From CAWINX01 sp963702055 (GTDB lineage: Bacteria; Actinomycetota; Thermoleophilia; Solirubrobacterales; 70-9), in the NCBI GenBank assembly GCA_963702055.1, contig OY969702.1, forward strand, positions 372,001 to 436,000: DNA of 64,000 nucleotides, written 5' to 3'. Below are positions 58,449 through 64,000 of the stretch, piece by piece. The translations under genes and the position numbers were made by a program. The notes under the pieces are model-generated. The model was not told where the DNA came from. It saw only the letters and a program-made list of their open reading frames with translations, and ran no database searches. The number at the start of each line of letters is the position of its first letter. The first letter of the stretch is position 1.

Positions 58449-59185
58449 CGGCGGGGCGGCTTCGAGTGTAGTTGCGGCGCCGCGCCGTCCTGTTCGGCGA
58501 TCAGATCGACGGTGAGCAGCACCGCGGCAACCGCGTAGAAGGGGGTGAGCACGACGTTGGAGGCGGTGTCGGCGAGCCACTCGGCCGGCAGCGAGTTGCC
58601 GAGCAGGCCGTGGGCCAACGCCGTGGCCAGGTCGGTCAGCGAGTCCCCGACCACCTCGAGTGGGACGAGCACCGCCAGGACCAGCCAGAAGTGGCCGCGG
58701 ACGAGCCGCACGCTGCGGGCGAAGGCGGCGCGGATGCCGCGCTTCTCGATCTCCACAACCGGGGCGGCGAGGCCCAGCCAGACGAAGGCCAGCACCCCCG
58801 GCACGACCAGCAGCACCATGCCGATCGCGACGATCGCCCCATAGAGCAGGTCGACCGCGACCAGCCGGCGGTAGTTGACCATCCCGGCGATCTCGCGCAG
58901 CGGGGGCGGATGTCCGTCGTGGGGGCGGGTGAGGGAAATCGCCACCGCGCCGGTGTAGAAGACCTCGCCGACCAGGCCGGTCCCGGTCAGCGCCAGGATC
59001 GCCGCCGCCGCGGCGAAGAGCTTCAACCCGCTGGAGAAGTCAAGCGAGCCGATCTCGGCGTGGACGGCGATCGCGTGGACGAGTCCGAGCGGCACGAAGA
59101 CGATCACCGCGAGCAGCAACAGCGATGGCGCCCACCCGACGTAGGTCCGGAAGACCCGGACGTAGGTGGAGGCGACCCGTCTCAA
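58445..59185 (-). CDS. multi-span membrane protein (glycerophosphodiester-phosphodiesterase-membrane-domain-like)
   Basis: A 246-aa protein from a TTG at 59185. A CTG at 59200, overlapping the upstream TGA, is an alternative giving LRVARLRRVASTYVRVF. Six or so helices follow, including LLLLAVIVFVPLGLVHAIAV, AAAAAILALTGTGLVGEVF, LYGAIVAIGMVLLVVPGVLA and WLVLAVLVPLEVVGDSLTD. A central IRAAFARSVRLVRGHFW segment resembles the helix-rich 'GPDP membrane' fold seen in small transporter-like proteins. No catalytic motif is visible. It is coupled to the next gene by ATGA. Confidence 0.72.
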   Translation of the reverse strand: MRRVASTYVRVFRTYVGWAPSLLLLAVIVFVPLGLVHAIAVHAEIGSLDFSSGLKLFAAAAAILALTGTGLVGEVFYTGAVAISLTRPHDGHPPPLREIAGMVNYRRLVAVDLLYGAIVAIGMVLLVVPGVLAFVWLGLAAPVVEIEKRGIRAAFARSVRLVRGHFWLVLAVLVPLEVVGDSLTDLATALAHGLLGNSLPAEWLADTASNVVLTPFYAVAAVLLTVDLIAEQDGAAPQLHSKPPRR

Positions 59186-59196
59186 GCGCGCGACCC

Positions 59197-59580
59197 TCAG
59201 CGCTTGGCGAGCCAGGCGAAGCCCGCCGCCATCGCCACGTTGGCGACGCCGGCGAGGCGCAGGCCGAGCTTGGCGCCGGGGCGGCTCACCGCCGGCGACT
59301 CGGCCCAGAGCGCGTCGGTGGCGATCTCGGTGCCGCGCAGCCAGGCGAGCGCCCACCAGTCCTGCGGGGCGTCGCGCTTCGCCGCCACCGCGTGGGCGGC
59401 GGCAAAGGTCAGCCAGATCGGGCCGCAGCGGCGAAAGAGGTGCTTGGCGTCGGGCGAGGGCTCGTCGTGTCCCAGCACCTTCAGCGTCGCCTCGGGGGCG
59501 ACGATTGCCGAGGTTCCCAGCGCCAGGTCGAAGGCGATCATGTTGCGGTTGGTGAGGCGCAGGGCCTGCTCGAGCGTCAT
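59197..59580 (-). CDS. small membrane-associated hypothetical protein
   Basis: A 127-aa protein from ATG 59580 (ATG 59592 is an alternative). Hydrophobic segments are MIAFDLALGTSAIVAPEATL, PIWLTFAAAHAVAAKRDAP and LGLRLAGVANVAMAAGFAWL, separated by charged loops with GHDEPSPDAKHLFRRCG. It is the first gene of the three-gene membrane operon and is divergent from the RpiR-type regulator at 59680. I do not recognise the family. Confidence 0.7.
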   Translation of the reverse strand: MTLEQALRLTNRNMIAFDLALGTSAIVAPEATLKVLGHDEPSPDAKHLFRRCGPIWLTFAAAHAVAAKRDAPQDWWALAWLRGTEIATDALWAESPAVSRPGAKLGLRLAGVANVAMAAGFAWLAKR

Positions 59581-59679
59581 CGCGCGCCCCATCCAACCAG
59601 ATCGGGGCCGGCGCGCCGCTCCTCGCGATTCCAGGCGTTTCCAGAAGGGAATGTGCGCGGCCCGGCGAATTCGACCGCC

Positions 59680-60540
59680 GTGACCAAGACTGCGACGAAG
59701 ACCCAGCCCCAGCTCAAGAGCCTTTCCGAGTACATCCAGGAGCGTTTCGACGAGTTCTCGCGCTCCCAGAAAGACGTAGCCCGCTACATCGTCGACCACC
59801 TCGACGAAGCAGCCTTCCTCACCGCCGAGGAGCTGGCCCGGAGAGCGAGCACCTCGTCATCGACGGTGGTGCGCTTCTCCCAGGCCCTCGGCTTCGAGGG
59901 CTATCCCGAGCTCCAGCAGGCCGCGATCGAGGAGTACCGCAACTCGATCGCCGGCACCAATGGGGCCACGGCCAGCGCCGGGGCGCTCTTCTCCTTCGAC
60001 CACTCCGAGTTGGAGGGATCCCTGGGCGCCGACTACGCGAACCTCGAGGAGACCGCGCGCAACCTCACTCGCGAGCAGGTCGACGGCGCCGTCACCGCCC
60101 TTGCCCACGCGCAGCGCGTCGTCATCGTCGGGGTCGACCAGATGGCCTTCTTCGCCAGCTACCTGCGCCACACGCTCAGCCTGCTCGACATCCGCGCCGA
60201 GATCGTCGCCAGCACCGGCGGCGAGTCGCTGCAGCGGTTGGGCCGAATCGACGAGGAGACGCTGGTCATCGTGCTCTCCTCGGGCCGCGCGCACCCGCTG
60301 CTGTTGCGGGCGATGAAGCTTGCCGTGCACCGCAACGCCAACACGCTGGCGATCTCCGACGCCTCGATGTCGGAGGTCGGCGAGCAGGCCGAGTCGACCC
60401 TCTATTACTCGTCCAACAGCCCTTCGTTCGCCCGTTCAAACACCGCCTTGATGGCCCTGGTGCAGGCCCTCGCCCACGGCCTCTACGCGCAGGACGAAGC
60501 GGCGCACAAAGACCGCATCCGCGCCTACAAACTGAAGTAG
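59680..60540 (+). CDS. MurR/RpiR-family transcriptional regulator
   Basis: A 286-aa regulator from GTG 59680. The N-terminal HTH_6 domain (residues 15-90) has QERFDEFSRSQKDVARYIVD and TAEELARRASTSSSTVVRFS with LGFEGYPELQQA. The C-terminal SIS domain has RVVIVGVDQMAFFASYLRH, LVIVLSSGRAHPLLLRAM and ANTLAISDASMSEVGEQAES. This family senses phosphosugars. It is divergent from the three-gene membrane operon and could control it. Confidence 0.9.
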   Translation: MTKTATKTQPQLKSLSEYIQERFDEFSRSQKDVARYIVDHLDEAAFLTAEELARRASTSSSTVVRFSQALGFEGYPELQQAAIEEYRNSIAGTNGATASAGALFSFDHSELEGSLGADYANLEETARNLTREQVDGAVTALAHAQRVVIVGVDQMAFFASYLRHTLSLLDIRAEIVASTGGESLQRLGRIDEETLVIVLSSGRAHPLLLRAMKLAVHRNANTLAISDASMSEVGEQAESTLYYSSNSPSFARSNTALMALVQALAHGLYAQDEAAHKDRIRAYKLK

Positions 60541-60576
60541 CGACGCGCGGGGGCGCCCCCGCGCCAGAATGGTCGC

Positions 60577-61254
60577 GTGAGGTTCGACGTATTCACCCTC
60601 TTCCCGGAGGCGTTCGACTGGTTCCGGTCGCAGCGCTCGGTTCGCAACGCGCTGGATCAGGGCAACGAGCTGCGCTTCTTCAACTACCGCGAGACGACGC
60701 CGCTGGGGGCCGGGCAGGTCGACGACGCTCCGTACGGGGGCGGGGCGGGGATGGTCCTGCGGGTCGACGTGGTCGACGCCGCGCTGCAGGCCGCCTACCC
60801 GAGTGGCGAGAAGCCACGGGTGGTGCTGCTCTCTCCGACCGGCCGGCTGCTCGACGATGAGCTGGCCGACGAGTTGACCGCCGAGCCCCACGTGGCGCTG
60901 CTCTGCGGCCGCTACGAGGGCTTTGACGAGCGCGTGCACGAGCACTTCGCCGACGACGAGGTCTCGATCGGCCGCTACGTCCTGGCCGGGGGCGAGCTGC
61001 CGGCGATGGTGCTCGCCGACGTGGTGATGCGCAAGTTGCCGGGAGCGCTGGGGCACGAGGACAGCGCGGTCGAGGAGTCCTTCAGCCGGGTCCTCGAGGG
61101 CGCTCCCGAGTACCCCCACTACACCCGCCCGCCGCAGTACAGGGGCTGGGGAGTTCCCGACGTTCTGCTCTCCGGCGATCACGAGCGGGTGCGCCAGTGG
61201 AGGGCGGAGCAGAGCCGCGCCAGGGCCGAGCAGTTCGAGTCCGGCTCCGAGTAG
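60577..61254 (+). CDS. trmD: tRNA (guanine37-N1)-methyltransferase TrmD
   Basis: Methylates G37 of certain tRNAs, preventing +1 frameshifting. It is 225 aa from GTG 60577 (MRFDVFTLFPEAF start). The knotted SPOUT core shows PYGGGAGMVLRVDVVDAAL, VVLLSPTGRLLDDELADELT, LLCGRYEGFDERVHEHFADD, VSIGRYVLAGGELPAMVLAD and VMRKLPGALGHEDSAVEESF. The C-terminal helices contain YTRPPQYRGWGVPDVLLSGDH. All conserved parts are present. The order trmD-rplS-lepB-rnhB-yraN-comM is the standard ribosomal/secretion block. Confidence 0.97.
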   Translation: MRFDVFTLFPEAFDWFRSQRSVRNALDQGNELRFFNYRETTPLGAGQVDDAPYGGGAGMVLRVDVVDAALQAAYPSGEKPRVVLLSPTGRLLDDELADELTAEPHVALLCGRYEGFDERVHEHFADDEVSIGRYVLAGGELPAMVLADVVMRKLPGALGHEDSAVEESFSRVLEGAPEYPHYTRPPQYRGWGVPDVLLSGDHERVRQWRAEQSRARAEQFESGSE

Positions 61255-61262
61255 CTACCATT

Positions 61263-61305
61263 CCGCCACCGCGCGGCGTCCACCGTTTGGGCCCGGCGGT
61301 TTTTT
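61263..61305 (+). promoter_or_regulatory. possible attenuator/terminator before rplS
   Basis: CCGCC (61263-61267) can pair with GGCGG (61295-61299), followed at once by six T residues. Inner pairing is weak by eye. It lies between trmD and rplS in a conserved ribosomal block, where L19 autoregulation or attenuation would make sense. Confidence 0.3.
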
Positions 61306-61316
61306 CTCGCCAACCT

Positions 61317-61964
61317 ATGAGCGCAATCATCGACAGCATCGAGCGCAGCCAGCTGAGGCAGGGCCTTCCCTCCTTCAGCCCCGGCGACCGCGTGCGCGTC
61401 CACTTCCAGGTGGTCGAGGGCCAGCGCCGCCGCACCCAGGTCTTCGAGGGGATCGTCCTGCGGCGTCAGGGCTCCGGCTCTCGCGAGACCTTCACCGTTC
61501 GCAAGCAGTCCTTCGGCGTCGGAGTCGAGCGGACGTTCCCGCTGCACTCGCCGAAGATCGAGAAGCTCGAGGTGGCGGCGCGGGGCGCGGTGCGCCGGGC
61601 CAAGCTCTACTACCTTCGCGGCCGGATCGGCAAGGCGGCCCGGGTCGCCGAGCGACGCTGGGGGATCGACGAGGAGCTGGTCTCCACGCCGACCGCTACC
61701 GCCGAGCCCGAGGCGGTCGACGCCGAGGGTGTGAGCCAGGCTGATCTTGAGGAGGATGCGGCCGCGGGTCCTGTCGAGGAGGAGGAGGGAACCTCGTCCT
61801 CGCAAGCTGCGGGCGAGGAGCCCACCTCCACGCCACCCGCGGCAGACGCCGCTGAGGATCAGCCTGAGGACGTCACGGAGTCGGCCGACGAGGAAGCGAC
61901 TGAAGACGAAGTAGAGGCTGTAGGCGGGGAGACCGAGGCCGAAGACGCCGAGGAACCGGCCTGA
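61317..61964 (+). CDS. rplS: 50S ribosomal protein L19 with long acidic C-terminal tail
   Basis: L19, which sits at the 30S-50S interface. It starts at ATG 61317 (MSAIIDSIERSQLRQGLPSF). The conserved core of about 115 aa contains FSPGDRVRVHFQVVEGQRRR, FEGIVLRRQGSGSRETFTVR, GVGVERTFPLHSPKIEKLEV and RRAKLYYLRGRIGKAARV. After WGIDEELV a further ~100 residues follow, rich in Glu, Ala, Asp, Thr and Ser, with almost no basic residues after the start of the tail. Usual L19 proteins are about 115 aa. The tail is likely disordered. It ends with the lepB frame overlapping the stop. Confidence 0.95.
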   Translation: MSAIIDSIERSQLRQGLPSFSPGDRVRVHFQVVEGQRRRTQVFEGIVLRRQGSGSRETFTVRKQSFGVGVERTFPLHSPKIEKLEVAARGAVRRAKLYYLRGRIGKAARVAERRWGIDEELVSTPTATAEPEAVDAEGVSQADLEEDAAAGPVEEEEGTSSSQAAGEEPTSTPPAADAAEDQPEDVTESADEEATEDEVEAVGGETEAEDAEEPA

Positions 61965-62011
61965 AACTCGGCATCCCGAAGCCGAAGTCGCGTGGGGGCG
62001 GGCTGGTCGAG

Positions 62012-62581
62012 TTGCTCGTCATCGTCGCCCTGGCGCTCGGGTTGGCCCTGGGGATCCAGGCCTGGATCGTCAAGCCCTACCAGATCCCCTCGGAGTCGAT
62101 GGAGCCGACGCTCGACGTCGGCCAGCGGGTCCTCGTCAACCGCTTCCTCTACCACTTCACCGATCCCTCGATCGGCGACATCATCGTCTTCCACCCGCCG
62201 GCCGGCGCCGACAGCGGCACCATCTGCGGCGCGCCGCATCCGCCGACCCAGGCCTGCCCGCAGCCGACCAAGTCGGAGTCCAGCCAGAACTTCATCAAGC
62301 GGATCGTCGCCGGGCCGGGCGACACGCTGAGCGTCCGCGACGGCCACCCCGTCGTCAACGGGGTCGAGAAGACCGACGAGCCCTACGCCAACCCCTGCGG
62401 AGGCGGCGGCGCCTGCAACCTGCCGAAGCCGATCGTCGTTCCGCCCGGGGATTACTTCATGATGGGCGACAACCGTGGGGCAAGCGACGACAGCCGCTTC
62501 TGGGGTCCCGTCCCCCGTAGCTGGATCATCGGCAAGGCCTTCGCCACCTACTGGCCGCCGGACCGCATCGGCCTCCTCTAA
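62012..62581 (+). CDS. lepB: signal peptidase I
   Basis: Membrane-bound serine protease that removes signal peptides. It is 189 aa from TTG 62012; a CTG at 61961, inside the rplS stop (CTGA), would add KLGIPKPKSRGGG, a basic head that fits an N-in membrane anchor better. The anchor is LVIVALALGLALGIQAWIV. Box B has the nucleophile Ser in YQIPSESMEPTLDVG, box D the Lys in FIKRIVAGPGDTLSV and box E GDNRGASDDSRFWGPVP. All catalytic features are present. It sits in the standard place after rplS. Confidence 0.94.
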   Translation: MLVIVALALGLALGIQAWIVKPYQIPSESMEPTLDVGQRVLVNRFLYHFTDPSIGDIIVFHPPAGADSGTICGAPHPPTQACPQPTKSESSQNFIKRIVAGPGDTLSVRDGHPVVNGVEKTDEPYANPCGGGGACNLPKPIVVPPGDYFMMGDNRGASDDSRFWGPVPRSWIIGKAFATYWPPDRIGLL

Positions 62582-62603
62582 GTCCAAGGCGCACGCCCGC
62601 CGG

Positions 62604-63242
62604 TTGGCGCGGACGCGCCGGCTCTTCGCCTTCGACCGCGGGCTCGGCAGTCGCTTCGTCGCCGGCGCCGACGAGGCGGGGCGGGGATGCCTGGCGGGGC
62701 CGCTGGTCGCCGCCGCGGTGCTGATCGACTACGAGACGCTCTCCCACGCCGATCGCCGCGGGTTGGCCGGCCTCCACGACTCCAAGCAGATGAGCGCCGA
62801 GCGCCGCGAGGAGCTATACCCGCACGTGCTGCGGGCGGCGGCGCGGGTCAGCGTCGTGGTGCGCTGCGTGCGCGGGATCGACGACCGCGGCCTCCACGTC
62901 ACCAACATCGAGGCGCTGGCCAGCGCGCTGGAGCGGCTCAAGCCGGGCGAGGCGACCTGCCTGGTCGACGGCTTCTCGCTGCGCGACTGCGCGGTGGCGC
63001 ACCGGGCGGTGATCGAGGGTGACGGGACGAGCGCCGCGATCGCCGCCGCCTCGATCATCGCCAAGGTCACCCGCGACCGCTACATGCACGGCGCCGGGCG
63101 CGAGCATCCGGGCTGGGGCTTCGAGGAGCACGTCGGCTACTCGACCCCCGAGCACCGCGAGGCGATCGCCGAGATCGGCATCTCGGCGCTGCACCGGCGC
63201 TCGTTCCAGTCGGTCGCGTACTCGCAACTGGAGCTGGCCTAG
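62604..63242 (+). CDS. rnhB: ribonuclease HII
   Basis: Removes RNA embedded in DNA. It is 212 aa from a TTG at 62604, the first plausible start after lepB; the frame continues upstream. Active-site residues: the DEAGRG motif in GADEAGRGCLAGPLVAA (Asp-Glu), Asp in CLVDGFSLRD (about 120) and the later Asp in AKVTRDRYM. The DSKQMSAERREELY stretch is also conserved. It follows lepB closely. A strong hairpin lies after its stop. Confidence 0.93.
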   Translation: MARTRRLFAFDRGLGSRFVAGADEAGRGCLAGPLVAAAVLIDYETLSHADRRGLAGLHDSKQMSAERREELYPHVLRAAARVSVVVRCVRGIDDRGLHVTNIEALASALERLKPGEATCLVDGFSLRDCAVAHRAVIEGDGTSAAIAAASIIAKVTRDRYMHGAGREHPGWGFEEHVGYSTPEHREAIAEIGISALHRRSFQSVAYSQLELA

Positions 63243-63259
63243 TCGGGAGCAAGCAGCTT

Positions 63260-63302
63260 CCGCTGTTCCTTTTCCCCTCTATACCCGGGAAAAGAACAGC
63301 GG
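63260..63302. terminator. long hairpin between rnhB and yraN (convergent genes)
   Basis: CCGCTGTTCCTTTTCCC (63260-63276) pairs with GGGAAAAGAACAGCGG (63287-63302), a 16-bp stem with one bulge and a CTCTATACCC loop. It lies between the convergent rnhB and yraN genes and probably serves as a bidirectional terminator. Confidence 0.7.
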
Positions 63303-63307
63303 AGCGG

Positions 63308-63685
63308 CTAGAAGGCGCTCTTGATGTGCTCGTAGTCGGTGACCCGCCCTGAGTGATCCAGGGTGACGCCGACCGCGTCGAAGCGGATCTCGGCGTAGCG
63401 GGGGATGTCGCGGCGCTCTCTGATCCAGGCGACGGCGAGGCGGCGGATTCGCTGTTGCTTCCTCGGCCCGACGCCGAGCACCGGGCGCTCCGGGCCGAAG
63501 GCCGAGCCGGCCCGACCGGCCTTGACCTCGACGAAGACGAGCGCGCGGCCGTCGAGCGCGACGATGTCGAGTTCGCCGTAGCGGGTGCGGGCGTTGCGCT
63601 CGACCAGGGCCCAGCCGCTTTGTGCGAGGCGAGTGGCGACGAGGTCCTCGGCCAGTTGGCCGATTCGGCGACGGGGGTCGGTCAT
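63308..63685 (-). CDS. yraN: YraN/UPF0102 family protein
   Basis: A 125-aa protein from ATG 63685, the start that gives TDPRRRIGQLAEDLVATRLA. It has the restriction-endonuclease-like core of the UPF0102 family: GWALVERNARTRYGELDIVA (Asp), LVFVEVKAGRAGS (E-x-K) and PRKQQRIRRLAVAWIRER. The catalytic pattern is complete, so a nuclease activity is possible, but the cellular role is not known. It is normally linked with rnhB and comM. Confidence 0.9.
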   Translation of the reverse strand: MTDPRRRIGQLAEDLVATRLAQSGWALVERNARTRYGELDIVALDGRALVFVEVKAGRAGSAFGPERPVLGVGPRKQQRIRRLAVAWIRERRDIPRYAEIRFDAVGVTLDHSGRVTDYEHIKSAF

Positions 63686-63782
63686 CGACGTCAGGCTAGG
63701 GAGAGGACGCACGCCGGTCGCGCGCAAGATGTGACGATTTTTCGACATCCAGCGCGCAACAGGGCAAATTCATCGCCCTAGC

Positions 63783-64000
63783 GTGGCGGTCGTGCTCGCA
63801 ACGGCCCAGACATTCACCTTGGACGGCATCGCGGCCCGCTCGGTTCGGGTCGAGGTCGATGTCCACCGCGGGCTGCCCAACTTCTCGATCGTCGGCCTGC
63901 CCGACACGGCCGTGCGGGAGGCGCGGGAGCGGGTCCGCGCGGCGCTCGCCAATTGCGGCTTCGACTTCCCGCTACAACGGATCGTCGCCAATCTGGCGCC
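63783..64000 (+). CDS. ComM/YifB Mg-chelatase-like ATPase, N-terminal part
   Basis: Only the first ~72 codons are in the window. From GTG 63783 (GTG 63792 is also possible) the protein reads VLATAQTFTLDGIAARSVRV, EVDVHRGLPNFSIVGLPD and TAVREARERVRAALANCGF. This is the N-terminal S5/ChlI-like domain of YifB/ComM, a branch-migration helicase used in natural transformation in some bacteria. The ATPase domain lies beyond the right edge. Divergent from yraN. Confidence 0.9.
   Translation, partial: MAVVLATAQTFTLDGIAARSVRVEVDVHRGLPNFSIVGLPDTAVREARERVRAALANCGFDFPLQRIVANLA

Overview
The window looks like chromosomal DNA from a high-GC actinobacterium, probably a deep-branching one in the Thermoleophilia/Solirubrobacterales area. 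The evidence is a strong G/C bias at third codon positions, an F420-type PPOX oxidoreductase, a DUF3866 protein, and a gene block (tlyA-nadK-recN-steA-mctB-pyrG-xerD) in the same order as Mycobacterium tuberculosis Rv1694-Rv1701. The lineage is an inference from gene content; there is no rRNA gene in the window.

Layout. 1-5.5 kb is the right-hand part of an integrated element: a truncated lower-GC gene, a winged-helix protein resembling replication-relaxation factors, a small excisionase-like protein and a tyrosine integrase. Beside it are toxin-antitoxin genes or remnants: vapBC, a HicB-like/XRE fragment pair and a lone AbrB-like gene. 5.7-21.3 kb is the conserved core block: tlyA, nadK, an MFS exporter, recN, steA, mctB, a MraY-like membrane protein, pyrG, an M20-type peptidase, DUF3866, xerD and mutM. 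An IS110-family insertion sequence (about 11.1-12.5 kb) separates recN from steA. 21.3-26.4 kb has a TetR/HD pair followed by recO, dgt and dnaG. 26.4-38.1 kb is accessory: an HNH protein running into tRNA-Asn, an ArsR/SRPBCC pair, a glycosyltransferase/SDR pair, a thioredoxin-like lipoprotein with an Hpt protein, a tRNA with CAU anticodon, an AbiE-type system whose toxin gene is broken, a SigG-like sigma factor, and a lower-GC two-gene nuclease-like island. 38.1-59.6 kb is mainly metabolic and regulatory: gadB, a desaturase, a crotonase, a P450, a degenerate GGDEF/HD-GYP protein, a Ser/Thr kinase, Usp, alcohol dehydrogenase, pdxH, an MMPL exporter and a three-gene membrane-protein operon. 59.7-64 kb is a regulator followed by the conserved trmD-rplS-lepB-rnhB-yraN-comM block.

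Most interesting signals. (1) A 47-bp near-palindromic repeat occurs three times, twice between genes and once in frame inside the DUF3866 coding sequence, like a protein-coding palindromic element. (2) A translationally coupled lower-GC pair encodes a phospholipase-D-type protein and a restriction-endonuclease-like protein; it could be a defence or DNA-processing module. (3) An AbiEi-type antitoxin gene retains a textbook promoter overlapped by a perfect 22-bp palindrome, while its toxin partner survives only as N- and C-terminal fragments. (4) The IS110 element has a structured upstream leader that is a candidate bridge RNA. (5) Three genes appear to start with CTG embedded in the upstream stop codon (CTGA). 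These are readings of the sequence by eye; homology statements rest on recognised motifs, not on database searches.
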